A DNA stretch of 39,053 bases from GCA-002841655 sp964446775 (lineage in GTDB: Bacteria > Patescibacteriota > Patescibacteriia > Patescibacteriales > UBA12465), in the NCBI GenBank assembly GCA_964446775.1, contig CAYURA010000004.1:1-39053 (forward strand). The letters are read 5' to 3'. Every line of letters starts with the position of its first letter. Position 1 is the stretch's first letter. A program made the position numbers and the translations under genes. Below the pieces are notes generated by a model. That model was not told the origin of the DNA. It did not search any database and worked only from the letters and a program-made list of their open reading frames with translations. This document shows, piece after piece, positions 15,742 through 25,139 of the stretch.

Positions 15742-16764
15742 TTAATGCTCAAAGCCTCGTAATCGTTTTTGGGCCTTTAAAGCAAAAATAGTTTTCTTAA
15801 GTCCATTCTCTAAGGTTACCACTGGCATCCAAGATAGCGTCTCTTTAGCTAAGCTAATATCTGGCAACACTAATTCTTTCATGAATAGACGCTGTTTTTC
15901 ATATTTAATATTTGAAGAAGACTCAGTTAGTTTAATAATCATCATTGCCAAATCAGTAAAGTTAAAGTCGACATCAGAACCGATATTAACTGGCCCCGCA
16001 TAGTCTGAATTCATGAACTTAATTGCTCCGTCAATTAAATCATCAATATAACAAAAAGATGAAGAAAAATTCTCATCACCAAAAATTACTAAATCTTTAC
16101 CATCAATTGCATCGTTAATAAAGTCAGGAATCATTTGATCATCATTTAATTCCATTCTCGGTCCATAGATTCTAAAGGCCCGAACAATTTTGGCATCTAT
16201 TTTAAATATTTCACGATAATTAGCTATTACTGCTTCTGCAAAACGCTTACCCTCATCATAGGCGCCTCGCTCAGACAAATGGTCCACCACCCCCATGACA
16301 CTCTCGTCCATGTGTTGATAATAATTTTCACTAGTCCTGGGTCCATAAATAACAGATGACGAAAAATGCATATACTTTGCTTGGTAGCTAACTGCTAGAT
16401 CTAATAGATTCATTACCACATCAGAATTAGATTTAATTATTTTTAAACGATTATCTAAAAATTTTTTTGGAGACATGGGGCAAGCCAAATCATAAATCTC
16501 TTGCAGTCCCTGGAATTCTAACTTAAATTTAGACAACTCTTTATGCTCAGACAAATTTAATGGCTTAGATAAATCATGGTTAATGAAAATAAAGTTGGGA
16601 TAAGATAGAAGATGATCAATGTTAACCTCTAAACCTCCCGAAAAATCATCAACACAAATCACTTGGCAGGTCTTAACCAGCTCATCACACAAATGAGAAC
16701 CAATAAAACCCGCCCCTCCAGCTACTAATACATTTTTTTTATTAAAAAGTAATTCTTTGGACAT
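15742..16764 (-). CDS. Extended SDR sugar-nucleotide enzyme, UDP-glucuronate decarboxylase-like (UXS)
   Basis: NAD-dependent short-chain dehydrogenase of the nucleotide-sugar type, 340 residues. The Rossmann motif GGAGFIG is at 16-22, the catalytic Ser lies in SSSVIYG (135-141) and Tyr-Lys in AYDEGKR (Y169, K173). YDLACPMSPKKF, SERGAYDEGKR and FRIYGPRM resemble UDP-xylose synthase (UXS), which converts UDP-glucuronate to UDP-xylose. A related epimerase or dehydratase remains possible. I chose the ATG at 16764 because it lies 10 nt after the subtilase stop; the longer frame from 16785 would overlap that gene. It is the last gene of a long leftward run with several glycan genes. Confidence 0.8.
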   Translation of the reverse strand: MSKELLFNKKNVLVAGGAGFIGSHLCDELVKTCQVICVDDFSGGLEVNIDHLLSYPNFIFINHDLSKPLNLSEHKELSKFKLEFQGLQEIYDLACPMSPKKFLDNRLKIIKSNSDVVMNLLDLAVSYQAKYMHFSSSVIYGPRTSENYYQHMDESVMGVVDHLSERGAYDEGKRFAEAVIANYREIFKIDAKIVRAFRIYGPRMELNDDQMIPDFINDAIDGKDLVIFGDENFSSSFCYIDDLIDGAIKFMNSDYAGPVNIGSDVDFNFTDLAMMIIKLTESSSNIKYEKQRLFMKELVLPDISLAKETLSWMPVVTLENGLKKTIFALKAQKRLRGFEH

Positions 16765-16774
16765 ATGTCTTAAA

Positions 16775-18817
16775 TTAATTAACAAATTTAGCTACCGAGA
16801 TATTAACTCCACCACTAAAATCTACTGGGTAGAAATAGAATGATTCTTGAAGCTCCCCTTGACCACTAAAAACTCGCACGTGTGGCGTAGCTCCAGATTG
16901 AGCGCTAAGGACAATATCAGCTCGTCCATCATTATTTAAATCACCAGCAGTCACATTGACCCCTCCTTGCCAATTCTTAGTAAATGCCATAAAGCTCTTT
17001 TTAATCTTCGCCTTATTAGTAAATATTTTAATTAGCGGTTCTCTCCCGGGCCCTGGAGCAGTAATTATTTCTTCTTTATTACGATCAAAACGCCCATCAA
17101 TATTAGCCACCATTAATTGAACCCCTCCTCTAAAACTTTGTTCATAAGCTAAAAAAACGCCTTGTAAATTAGCATGCCGATCAAATATACGCACTTCTGG
17201 TAAAGCTCCAGGACCACGAGCAACAATAATCTCTGCTGCCCCTACCCCATCAATATTGCCTGCTGCTACATTAACCCCACCTCTAAAGGACTCTTCAAAA
17301 GCAAAAAATTGTCCCTTTAAGACTCCTTTATGGTTAAAAATACGAACATGCGGCCCTCCCCCAGGCCCAGCCCCAACAATGATTTCGTCTAAACCATCAC
17401 CAGTAATATCGCTGACGGCTAAACTAAAACCGCCTTTAAAATTACGATCATAAACTAGAAATTTACCCCTAAGCTCACCTTGAGCGCTGTAAATACTAAT
17501 ATATGGTTCTTGGCCTGCAGGTGCTGCTGAAACTATTTCATCATCGCCATTACCATCAACATCGCCAGCAGAAAAAACTCCTCCAAAAGCTTCAGCTAAA
17601 TTATATTCTTTAAGCAAAGCTCCATTTTTTTCACTAATTGACAGGCTAGGATTAATCTTAGAATCTTCATTAGGAACAGTAGCAGGATTTATTAAAAGTC
17701 TAGATATCTGAGAATATAATTTTTCTTGAGCAAGGAATAGAGCCCGATCCAGATTAACTCGCCCACTACCTAATTGTCCTAAATAATCAGGATTCAGAAG
17801 GCTAATATTGTCGGCTGATTGTAATAGTATTTGAACAATCTCAGTTGGCTTAAGTTGCGGATTTATTTCGGCTATTAAGGCTAAAGAGCCACTAATAATC
17901 GGAGCGGCCATTGAAGTTCCTGACCAGAAGCCATCATAGATTTTACTCGGTTCTAACAGATTTGATCCCTTCGGAATAGTGCTAAAAAAACTAACTCCAG
18001 GGGCAGTGATATCTATACAATTAAAACCGTAAGCGGAAAAATCTGTTTTTTGATCTAAAGCATCGCTAGCTGCCACCCCTAAAATAATATTTTCCCCATT
18101 TTTACCCTGATAACAGGCTGGATAAATAGGATCCATATCAGTATTACTCCCTTGAGCCTCTGCTTGCTCATTACCAGCCGCTGCTACTACAATAACTCCG
18201 GCATCATATGCCCGTTGAATTGACTCTTGCAAGGCTTCATTGTAGTTAGAGCCAACAAAACTCAAATTGATTATATCTGCCCCATTATTAACCGCATAAT
18301 CTATAGCTCTTATAACATTGCTAATCCTGCCCTCTCCTTGATCATTTAGAGCCCTAAGAGGCATAATCTTTGTTTGCCAACTAATGCCACTGACACCCTC
18401 ACGATTATTGCCAACAGCAGCAATGATACCCGCAATTATTGTCCCATGAGATAGCCCAGACTCAGTCCAATCAGCTTCAAATTTAGGTCGAGGATCAGGA
18501 TTGTTAGCCACAAAATCCCAGCCATGAAGATCATCAATAAAGCCGTTATGATCATCATCTAAACCATTATTAGCAAGCTCTTTTTCATTGAGCCAAATAT
18601 TATCTTTTAAATCAGGATGATCAATATCAATTCCTGAATCTACCACAGCAATAGTAATACTCGGACTTTTATTAACTTTTTCCCAAGCTAAAGGTGCTTG
18701 AATCCGTGACAAATACCATTGCTTATTTATATGAGTATCATTAGGTAAAAAGCTTGCGCCAACACTCGGAACAAGAAACAAAAAAAATATAAAAAAAGAT
18801 GCTATTATTTTACTCAT
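16775..18817 (-). CDS. Secreted subtilisin-like serine protease with C-terminal FG-GAP/VCBS-like repeats
   Basis: Exported or surface protease, 680 residues. A signal peptide covers about residues 1-21 (basic start, hydrophobic core, cut near SVGA). The S8 peptidase domain has the full triad: D60 in VVDSGIDIDHPDL, H124 in LSHGTIIAG and S302 in SGTSMAAP, plus the oxyanion Asn in AAAGN (N216). A linker follows, then from about 410 to the end five copies plus a partial sixth of a roughly 50-residue repeat, each with an acidic DxDGDG-like loop and a (P)H/EVRIF strand, as in integrin-type beta-propeller repeats. No LPXTG or C-terminal anchor is seen. GAGGTG lies 4 nt before the ATG, one of the few clear ribosome-binding sites here. 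Confidence 0.94.
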   Translation of the reverse strand: MSKIIASFFIFFLFLVPSVGASFLPNDTHINKQWYLSRIQAPLAWEKVNKSPSITIAVVDSGIDIDHPDLKDNIWLNEKELANNGLDDDHNGFIDDLHGWDFVANNPDPRPKFEADWTESGLSHGTIIAGIIAAVGNNREGVSGISWQTKIMPLRALNDQGEGRISNVIRAIDYAVNNGADIINLSFVGSNYNEALQESIQRAYDAGVIVVAAAGNEQAEAQGSNTDMDPIYPACYQGKNGENIILGVAASDALDQKTDFSAYGFNCIDITAPGVSFFSTIPKGSNLLEPSKIYDGFWSGTSMAAPIISGSLALIAEINPQLKPTEIVQILLQSADNISLLNPDYLGQLGSGRVNLDRALFLAQEKLYSQISRLLINPATVPNEDSKINPSLSISEKNGALLKEYNLAEAFGGVFSAGDVDGNGDDEIVSAAPAGQEPYISIYSAQGELRGKFLVYDRNFKGGFSLAVSDITGDGLDEIIVGAGPGGGPHVRIFNHKGVLKGQFFAFEESFRGGVNVAAGNIDGVGAAEIIVARGPGALPEVRIFDRHANLQGVFLAYEQSFRGGVQLMVANIDGRFDRNKEEIITAPGPGREPLIKIFTNKAKIKKSFMAFTKNWQGGVNVTAGDLNNDGRADIVLSAQSGATPHVRVFSGQGELQESFYFYPVDFSGGVNISVAKFVN
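16778..17590 (-). repeat. In-gene FG-GAP/VCBS-like protein repeats
   Basis: About five units of roughly 50-53 codons in the 3' part of the subtilase gene. Conserved pieces in each unit are a (S/N)F.GGV start, a short Asp-rich loop (for example DVDGNGDDEI, DITGDGLDEI, DLNNDGRADI), a GPG turn and a VRIF strand. Loop spacing differs in the fourth copy, which carries extra residues (GRFDRNKEE). Copies are diverged at the DNA level, so they are old repeats. Confidence 0.85.
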
Positions 18818-18894
18818 AACACCTCTAGCATAACATATTTATTTTAATAATTCAAAAACAAAGAAATTAAAAAAAACATAAAATAGCTTACAGC

Positions 18895-20106
18895 TTATAG
18901 ACTTTCTATTATCTCTAATGTTTCTCGAGCTGCTTTCTCCCAACTAAATAGAGACGCCCTTTTAATCCCTTTTTCGATTAGACTCTTCCGTAACGTCTCA
19001 TCAGTGTAAACTAAGTCCATTGCTCTTAAAATATCTTGGCGCTCCCGAGGGTTAAAATAGAAGGCTGCATTAGCAGCAACTTCTCTTAATACTGGCAAAT
19101 CAGAAATAATTGCTGGACAATGACAGGCCATTGCTTGAAGCACAGGTATACCGAAACCTTCATGGAGAGTGGGGAAAACAAAAGCTAAGGCAGCACTAAA
19201 GATTACCGGCATATCATCTTCTTCAGCCCAACCTGTTATTATCACTTGCGAACCTAAATTATATTCTTCAATAATGTATTTTACCTCATCATAGCCATAC
19301 CCCGCATTACCAATAATCACTAATTTAACTAAGCTATGAGGATGTTTCTCCTTAAAAAGAGCAAAAGCTTCTACCAAAGAAGCTGTATTTTTTTTCTTCT
19401 CTAAACGCCCAACATAAAGAAAAAAAGGTGTCTCAATCCCATATTTTTGTAGAACAGCCTTTTTTGTCTCTTCATTATTATAATAGACATAACGGCTTGA
19501 ATCATAAGCATTATGGACTACTTTAATTTTATCCTGATAACGTCTTGAATAGACACCAATGATCTCATCCTTAGTAAATTGCGAAACAGCTATTATTGCT
19601 TTAGCTTTCTTAAGAGCATGAAGAGTTGACCATAAAAGATAATCTAATGAATTAGCCGTATACTTACCACGACTGAAAAACTTGATAAAAGCGTTAATAA
19701 ATAATCTTTTTTTTCGGCCATCAGTACGCATTAATTTTTTTTGATATAAATAACTTTCCCTAGCAAAAGCAATATCATGAATTGTCGTGATAGTTTTTTT
19801 AGGATTTATAAGTGGCAGTGAATGAGCAGGTACAAACAAAACATCTGGGCGCTTAAATATCATCTCTAGTGATAAGCGACCAATAGTCCAAAAAAAAGGC
19901 CAAGGCCAAGCAAGAACCTTAAAGTGTACATTTTCATAGGGCTTAATAGCTTCAGCCAAATCTGCCGCGACTTCAGCATCAAGATACAAAACATATTCAT
20001 TCTCTTTATCTACAGCAATTAAATGACGAATAATGTGGAATGAATACCATTCCGTTCCAGTTCGTAAAGCCCTATTAGCCCGTGAAGCATCAATACCAAT
20101 TAACAT
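18895..20106 (-). CDS. Family 4 glycosyltransferase
   Basis: GT-B glycosyltransferase, 403 residues, of the mannosyltransferase-like type that starts GIDASRANRALRTGTEWY. The donor domain has FLYVGRLEKKKN and the motif HEGFGIPVLQAMACHCP, where the second acid of the usual EX7E motif is Gln (E316...Q324), a variant found in some members of this group. A role in surface polysaccharide or glycoprotein decoration is inferred. It follows the second mreB by 14 nt, and the subtilase begins 77 nt further on. Donor and acceptor are unknown. Confidence 0.92.
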   Translation of the reverse strand: MLIGIDASRANRALRTGTEWYSFHIIRHLIAVDKENEYVLYLDAEVAADLAEAIKPYENVHFKVLAWPWPFFWTIGRLSLEMIFKRPDVLFVPAHSLPLINPKKTITTIHDIAFARESYLYQKKLMRTDGRKKRLFINAFIKFFSRGKYTANSLDYLLWSTLHALKKAKAIIAVSQFTKDEIIGVYSRRYQDKIKVVHNAYDSSRYVYYNNEETKKAVLQKYGIETPFFLYVGRLEKKKNTASLVEAFALFKEKHPHSLVKLVIIGNAGYGYDEVKYIIEEYNLGSQVIITGWAEEDDMPVIFSAALAFVFPTLHEGFGIPVLQAMACHCPAIISDLPVLREVAANAAFYFNPRERQDILRAMDLVYTDETLRKSLIEKGIKRASLFSWEKAARETLEIIESL

Positions 20107-20120
20107 AAATATCTAAGCTA

Positions 20121-21128
20121 TTATTTAGTCGCTAAAATACTCCTCTTGTATGAGCCAAGATTATCTAAAGCAATGCCTGTTCCTCTAGCCACGCATAAAG
20201 GAGCGTCATCAGCAATATAAGCTGGCACTCCAGTGGTACGAGCGATTAGCTGATCAATATTCCTTAATAGAGCACTGCCTCCAGATAGAATAATTCCTTT
20301 ATCCATAATGTCAGCTGCTAATTCAGGCGGGGTCTTTTGCAAAACTTTTTTTGCAGCATCAACAATTGCCTCTAATTCATTTTGAATGGCTTCAGTTACA
20401 TCATCACTAGAAACACTAATACTACGAGGCAAGCCCGTCACTATATCTCGACCTCTAATTTCTAAATATAATTTATCCTCAATATATAAAGCTGAGCCAA
20501 TATTAATTTTTATTTCTTCAGCCGTCCTTTCACCTATCGCTAAATTATATTTCTTCCGAACATGCTCTAAGATTGCAGCATCAAATTTATTCCCCCCGAT
20601 CCTAACTGAACTAGAGGCTACAATTCCACCTAAAGAAATAACAGCCATTTCAGCGGTACCACCACCGATATCAATAATCATGTGTCCTGTAGCTGAGCCA
20701 ATTGGGATGTCAGCGCCAATAGCTGCCGCCACTGGTTCTTTAATAATATAAGCAGCTTTAGCGCCAGCAGCAATTGTAGCTTCAATTACTGCTCTCCTCT
20801 CAGTTGAGGAGATACCCGCTGGCACAGCTACCATTACTTCTGGTCGGAAAAGCCTAATTCCACCTAAAGTTTTATTAATAAAATAGCGAATCATTGCTTC
20901 GGTTGTACGATAATCAGCAATCACTCCGTCCTTTAGAGGCCGAGCGGCTACAATACTGTCAGGGGTACGACCCAGCATATCTCGGGCTTCATTACCAACA
21001 GCCAATATTTTATTATCATCAACTGAAACAGCTACCACTGAAGGCTCATTAATAACAATACCCCTACGCGGTAAATAAACTAAAGTATAAGTTGTTCCTA
21101 AGTCAATACCAATACGTTTCATAAACAT
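20121..21128 (-). CDS. mreB: MreB-like actin homologue, second copy
   Basis: Cytoskeletal ATPase that forms membrane-associated filaments guiding cell-wall growth. The actin-fold motifs are complete: phosphate-1 loop GIDLGTTYTLVYLP, phosphate-2 DIGGGTAEMAVISLGG and adenosine-binding ILSGGSALLRNIDQL. The length is 335 residues, or 333 if the ATG at 21122 (MKRIGIDLGTT) is used, which looks better. It is a diverged paralogue of the mreB at 25955-26998 and is separated from mreC/mreD; it sits between a receiver-domain gene and a glycosyltransferase. It could be an Mbl/MreBH-like isoform. A 105-nt gap lies upstream, where an own promoter may exist but is not clear. Confidence 0.93.
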   Translation of the reverse strand: MFMKRIGIDLGTTYTLVYLPRRGIVINEPSVVAVSVDDNKILAVGNEARDMLGRTPDSIVAARPLKDGVIADYRTTEAMIRYFINKTLGGIRLFRPEVMVAVPAGISSTERRAVIEATIAAGAKAAYIIKEPVAAAIGADIPIGSATGHMIIDIGGGTAEMAVISLGGIVASSSVRIGGNKFDAAILEHVRKKYNLAIGERTAEEIKINIGSALYIEDKLYLEIRGRDIVTGLPRSISVSSDDVTEAIQNELEAIVDAAKKVLQKTPPELAADIMDKGIILSGGSALLRNIDQLIARTTGVPAYIADDAPLCVARGTGIALDNLGSYKRSILATK

Positions 21129-21233
21129 AAAATCAGCTAAGAATAAATAAATTGATAATAAAATAATTAATCAATAATATCTAATACTAGTAATTATCAG
21201 CTTTAGTGTCAAATAGCTACTCTTGAATAAAAA

Positions 21234-21674
21234 TTAATCTAGAAATAATTCATCATCATCATCTTCAAGACTAAGATAAGATGTGCTATCTCGATTGTCA
21301 ATAATTTTTTTAATTTTCTTAGAAAAATTAAAAACATCAAATTCTTCTTTTAAGAAATATTGATCTGCACCCATGTTTAAACTTCGTTCTCGACTATCTT
21401 GATCACTTAAATCAGTAAAGATGATGACTGGCACATCAGCTAATTCTATCTCCGCTTTAATTCTCTTTAACACTTCAAAACCATCTAGTTTAGGTAAAAT
21501 TAAATCTAAAATTATATAGTGAGGAGCGAATGTTAATAGATTCTGTATTAACGCATCTAAGTTCTCTTCCCCCTGACTAGAGTCAATGATAAAGTCTGAG
21601 CTACCTAAATCGGCTGATAAACCATAGAGAATATCTATATCATCCTCAATAATAAAGATTTTTTGATTTGCCAT
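21234..21674 (-). CDS. Stand-alone receiver-domain (CheY-like) response regulator
   Basis: 146 residues: one REC domain with no output domain. Acidic pocket E10-D11-D12, phospho-acceptor D57 in YIILDLILPKLDGFEVL, T87 in VIIFTDLS and the conserved K109 in YFLKEEF are all present, so it should be phosphorylatable. A linker and an acidic tail (SLEDDDDELFLD) follow the domain and may be an interaction region. No histidine kinase is present in the window. It lies 11 nt after rmlB and 105 nt before the second mreB, suggesting a link with envelope or shape control, which is an inference from position. Confidence 0.92.
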   Translation of the reverse strand: MANQKIFIIEDDIDILYGLSADLGSSDFIIDSSQGEENLDALIQNLLTFAPHYIILDLILPKLDGFEVLKRIKAEIELADVPVIIFTDLSDQDSRERSLNMGADQYFLKEEFDVFNFSKKIKKIIDNRDSTSYLSLEDDDDELFLD

Positions 21675-21685
21675 ATTATTTATAA

Positions 21686-22661
21686 TTAAATTTTATTGTG
21701 TTGTTTTAAAGGGCGCCACCAAGACTCATTAGACTGATACCAATTAACTGCCCTCTTCAAGCCTTCAGAAAAACTAATTTCTGGATGCCAGTCTAACTCT
21801 CTTTCAGCTTTAGAGTAATCAATAGCGTAACGTAAATCATGACCCAAACGGTCAGCTACATACTTAATTGATGTCTTGTCTTTCCCCATTAAATTTAAGA
21901 TATTTTCTGTTAACTCTAAATTAGTTTTTTCACAGTTTCCTCCTAAACAATAGCTTTCACCTATCTTCCCTTTTTTAATAACTAGGTCAAGCCCTAAATT
22001 ATGATCATCAACATGAATCCAATCTCTAATATTCTGACCATTACCGTAGACTGGAACTTTTAAGCCATCAATCAAATTAGTGATAAAAAGAGGGATTAGC
22101 TTTTCTGGATACTGATAGGGGCCATAATTATTAGAACAATTAGAAATGGTAATCGGCAGGTCATAGGTATGAAAATAGGAGCGCACTAGATGGTCAGAGG
22201 CTGCCTTAGAGGCACTATAGGGAGAACGAGGGTCATAGGCTGTCATCTCATTAAACTTTCCCCCTATTAAAGGTAAGGCTCCAAATACTTCATCAGTAGA
22301 AACATGGTGAAACCTAATCCCTCCTAAGCGCCTAGCTTCCTCTAAGAGAATTCTTGTTCCTTCAATATTAGTGCGAATAAAATTAGAACTATCTTTAATA
22401 GAACGATCAACGTGACTTTCAGCCGCAAAATGAACCACTAAATCTGCTCCTTCCATGGCCTGAGCCACTATTTTAGAATCACAGATATTACCTTTAATAA
22501 AAGAATAATGATTATTTTCCTCTAAGCCCTTAAGATTCTCTAAATTACCAGCATAAGTTAAAAGGTCCAGATTAACTATTCTATCTTCTGGATATTTATC
22601 TAACCAATAATGAATAAAATTGGAGCCAATAAAGCCAGCTCCTCCAGTAATAAGTAATTTC

Positions 22662-22663
<2 letters not shown>
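21686..22663 (-). CDS. rmlB: dTDP-glucose 4,6-dehydratase
   Basis: NAD-dependent SDR that turns dTDP-glucose into dTDP-4-keto-6-deoxyglucose, the branch point for rhamnose and other deoxysugars. Motifs are GGAGFIGSNF (7-16), the RmlB-specific LDLLTYAGNLENL, HFAAESHVDRS, STDEVFG and the catalytic YSASKAASD. The length of 325 residues is normal to slightly short. An RmlC-like cupin is encoded about 0.5 kb upstream in the same direction; rmlA and rmlD are not visible. Eight AAAT units abut the start codon and leave no room for a Shine-Dalgarno sequence. The gene symbol could also be written rfbB. Confidence 0.95.
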
Positions 22664-22694
<31 letters not shown>

Positions 22695-22711
22695 TTAATA
22701 ATTAAAACAAA

Positions 22712-23107
22712 TTAAGCTTTTAGTTTTTCTAATATTTCTTTAAGCTCATCTTTCTGATAAGGCGTTTGTGGCCAAATATTTAAATTATCATTTTTTATTC
22801 TAGGTATTAAATGAAAATGAAGATGAGGAATAACCTGATTGGCAACTGGGTCATTATTAGTAATAACATTATAACCTTCATAACCTAGTCTGCTCTTAAT
22901 TAAAGCGCCCATCTTTTTTACTGTTAAACTAACTGCCATTAGATCAGTCTCTGGAACATCTTCTAAATTAATTACATGAACCTTAGGGATAACTAAAATA
23001 TGTCCTGGATGCACTGGAAGATTATCCAAGAAGGCTAAGGTTTTTTCATCTTCATAAATTATGTCAGCTGATATTTCCCCAGCTACTATTTGGCAGAATA
23101 CACACAT
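22712..23107 (-). CDS. HIT-family nucleotide hydrolase
   Basis: 131 residues from the ATG at 23107 (MCVFCQIVAGEI). The longer frame from 23173 overlaps the cupin gene and adds a tail foreign to the family. The histidine triad HLHFHL (H95, H97, H99) is intact, and the N-terminal CVFC, part of a zinc site in many bacterial HIT/HINT proteins, is present, as is the nucleotide-binding PVHPGHILVIPK. It probably hydrolyses nucleoside phosphoramidates or related nucleotides in the cytoplasm. It begins 7 nt after the RmlC-like stop codon, within the rml/mre gene run. Confidence 0.95.
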   Translation of the reverse strand: MCVFCQIVAGEISADIIYEDEKTLAFLDNLPVHPGHILVIPKVHVINLEDVPETDLMAVSLTVKKMGALIKSRLGYEGYNVITNNDPVANQVIPHLHFHLIPRIKNDNLNIWPQTPYQKDELKEILEKLKA

Positions 23108-23114
23108 AATAATT

Positions 23115-23567
23115 CTAATTAATTTTATAAGGACTATTTTTATCTTCCTCCCAGCGAATTTCATCAATCTCATCTGCCTTTAACACTCCCTTATATAATT
23201 TATCAGGTAGATTAATAGAGAGTGCGGGTCCTTGAGAAATACATTTATAGCCATGTACGACCCCTGGTGGCACTAAAACTGAAACCGGACGACCTTCTCC
23301 TAATTCTAGCTCTAAACTTTCGCCGAAAGTTTTTGATTCTGATCGACGATCCCAAAGATAGAGCCTAAAAGTACCAGGGCCAATAAAAATAAAAAAATCA
23401 CTTTGGTAGACATGTTCATGTGGCCCACGTGCCACCCCTGGCTGAGTCAAACTAACATAGGACATCGCTGGCGACAAATCAACCTCATCACGACGATATA
23501 TCTCTGTTAGCCAACCACGATCATCGTTATATTTTTTTAATTCCTTGATAATTACTCCTTCAATCAT
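23115..23567 (-). CDS. RmlC-like cupin, dTDP-4-dehydrorhamnose 3,5-epimerase family
   Basis: 150-residue cupin related to RmlC, which epimerises dTDP-4-keto-6-deoxyglucose. Matching parts are DDRGWLTEIYR, ARGPHEHVYQSDFF and the VPPGVVHGY strand. It is shorter than classical RmlC (about 180 residues), and the usual RGLHYQ active-site motif reads RGPHEH, so it may be a 3-epimerase, a 3,4-ketoisomerase or another dTDP-sugar enzyme. rmlB lies about 0.5 kb downstream in the same direction, which supports a dTDP-sugar substrate. Gaps are 5 nt to the kinase before it and 7 nt to the HIT gene after it. Confidence 0.85.
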   Translation of the reverse strand: MIEGVIIKELKKYNDDRGWLTEIYRRDEVDLSPAMSYVSLTQPGVARGPHEHVYQSDFFIFIGPGTFRLYLWDRRSESKTFGESLELELGEGRPVSVLVPPGVVHGYKCISQGPALSINLPDKLYKGVLKADEIDEIRWEEDKNSPYKIN

Positions 23568-23572
23568 ATATA

Positions 23573-24553
23573 TTAAATTAATTTTCTTAAGTCAATTAAA
23601 CCATTTTGGGCGCCAAAATGGGCAATCTTAGAGGCAGTATTTTTAGCTCCTAAGTATAAAGATTTTTTTATATCATTAGTAAGGTTAAGACCAATAACAA
23701 AAGATGAGTTAAATGCGTCTCCAACTCCCGTCATATCAAGACGATTCTTTTCTTGTAAAACTTTTTGATAATAGAACTCATGACCATCATAAGCATGAGC
23801 ACCTAAAGCACCATTCGTAATTACCACAATTTCTGGACCAGCTTCTTTTAAAATAGGTAAAAGATTATTTATATTGTCTAAAAACTTATGTGATTTATTT
23901 CTATATCGCGGATCACTTAAGACTAGTTCTATCGCCTCATCTTTATTAACACAAAAAATACTCGTGCGTTTCAAAAAAAGGCTTAAAGCCTTAAGACCAG
24001 CCTGATACTGACCAACGCCAGGATTCCAAGCTATCTTAGGTCCCTTAATGGAAAAAATGTTCTTTAGTGTTGTTAGTGAATCCCCTGATAGAGAGGCTAA
24101 ATAGAGCCATTTTGCTCGGCTCATTATGTCTTTATCCTCTAAATTAAGCTTCAAATTAGCATTAGCGGCTCGGCTGGTAAAAACTATTCTTTCTCCATGA
24201 TCAGTCACTAGAATACAAGACAGACCGCTCGCTTCTTTGTGCTTTACTTTAATCATTTTACAAGAGACTCGATGCTTTTTTAAATTATTAATAATCATTT
24301 GCCCGCTAAGATCTGACCCCACACAAGCCAAGCAGGCCACATTAAAACCACTAGTAGCAAAATTTACAGCGGTATTTGCCGCCCCACCACCGAATAGATT
24401 GTGAAACTCATCAACAACAATTTTAGCTCCATTCTCAAAGGCTAATAACTCTTGTCGTAAAATATCAGAACGGTTATCAATCAAAATACCTTCTTCAGTT
24501 TTGAAAGTGATGTCGCGCATAACACCACCAATGCAAATAATATTATATTTCAT
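23573..24553 (-). CDS. PfkB-family carbohydrate kinase (ribokinase-like)
   Basis: ATP-dependent kinase of sugars or nucleosides, 326 residues. The first PfkB signature appears as NLFGGGAANTAVNFATSGF and the second as DMTGVGDAFNSSFVIGL, with the catalytic base D279. N-terminal and central lid strands fit the ribokinase fold. The substrate cannot be told; adenosine, ribose or fructose-type sugars are possible. It sits 42 nt after mreD and 5 nt before the RmlC-like gene, in a run that makes nucleotide sugars, so a role in sugar activation is plausible but unproved. Confidence 0.93.
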   Translation of the reverse strand: MKYNIICIGGVMRDITFKTEEGILIDNRSDILRQELLAFENGAKIVVDEFHNLFGGGAANTAVNFATSGFNVACLACVGSDLSGQMIINNLKKHRVSCKMIKVKHKEASGLSCILVTDHGERIVFTSRAANANLKLNLEDKDIMSRAKWLYLASLSGDSLTTLKNIFSIKGPKIAWNPGVGQYQAGLKALSLFLKRTSIFCVNKDEAIELVLSDPRYRNKSHKFLDNINNLLPILKEAGPEIVVITNGALGAHAYDGHEFYYQKVLQEKNRLDMTGVGDAFNSSFVIGLNLTNDIKKSLYLGAKNTASKIAHFGAQNGLIDLRKLI

Positions 24554-24595
24554 AAATAATAATCTTTAAAATATACCTATACATAATAACATGTT

Positions 24596-25135
24596 TTATT
24601 TTTTACTCAAAAAGAAAGGTTGTAGCTTACGACTTAAAATAACCAAGAAATGGAAAGATAAAGTAACAATTATTAAAGCGGTTAAAATGTTCCAAGCAAG
24701 TGAGGTCCAAAAGGAGCTAGAGAATAGAAAGAAAGAATTAATCTGGCCAGACCAATCAAAAATATAAATAAATAAGTTATAAATTAAGCTCTCAACAAAA
24801 ATAGCGATAACAGTAATTAACATGAAGGAATAAAGCGAACGGTTAGTCAACCAATTTTCTAAAATTAAATAGATAATAATGGCTGTTAAAAAAAGTGATA
24901 CGATAGTTGCCCCGAAAGCTTGGAAGCTAAGAAGATCGTTAAAGTAGCCTAATGCAATAGCTAAAAACCAAGCTTGTTCTTTATTGCTAATTAAAAAAAC
25001 TAAAACTAGAGCGATAACTAAAAGATTAATGCTGAGCCACGGATAAGTCAAAGAATTAAGCAAAGAAAATTGCACAACAACAAGAAATATGGCAAAAAAG
25101 ATAAATAATAATATAGTTACTATTCTTTTTAACAT
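24596..25135 (-). CDS. mreD: Rod shape-determining protein MreD
   Basis: Integral membrane component of the elongasome that links MreC to the wall-synthesis machinery. 179 residues from the ATG at 25135 (MLKRIVTILLF), which lies 4 nt after the mreC stop; a longer frame from 25162 would overlap mreC. About five hydrophobic helices are visible with a short basic end (SRKLQPFFLSKK). Sequence identity in this family is low, and the call rests on size, topology and position directly after mreB-mreC. Confidence 0.88.
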   Translation of the reverse strand: MLKRIVTILLFIFFAIFLVVVQFSLLNSLTYPWLSINLLVIALVLVFLISNKEQAWFLAIALGYFNDLLSFQAFGATIVSLFLTAIIIYLILENWLTNRSLYSFMLITVIAIFVESLIYNLFIYIFDWSGQINSFFLFSSSFWTSLAWNILTALIIVTLSFHFLVILSRKLQPFFLSKK

Positions 25136-25139
25136 ATTT

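Noticed and set aside
16778..17590. Subtilase repeats as recent DNA duplications
   Set aside because: The units are similar as protein but diverged in DNA sequence, so they are an old domain array.
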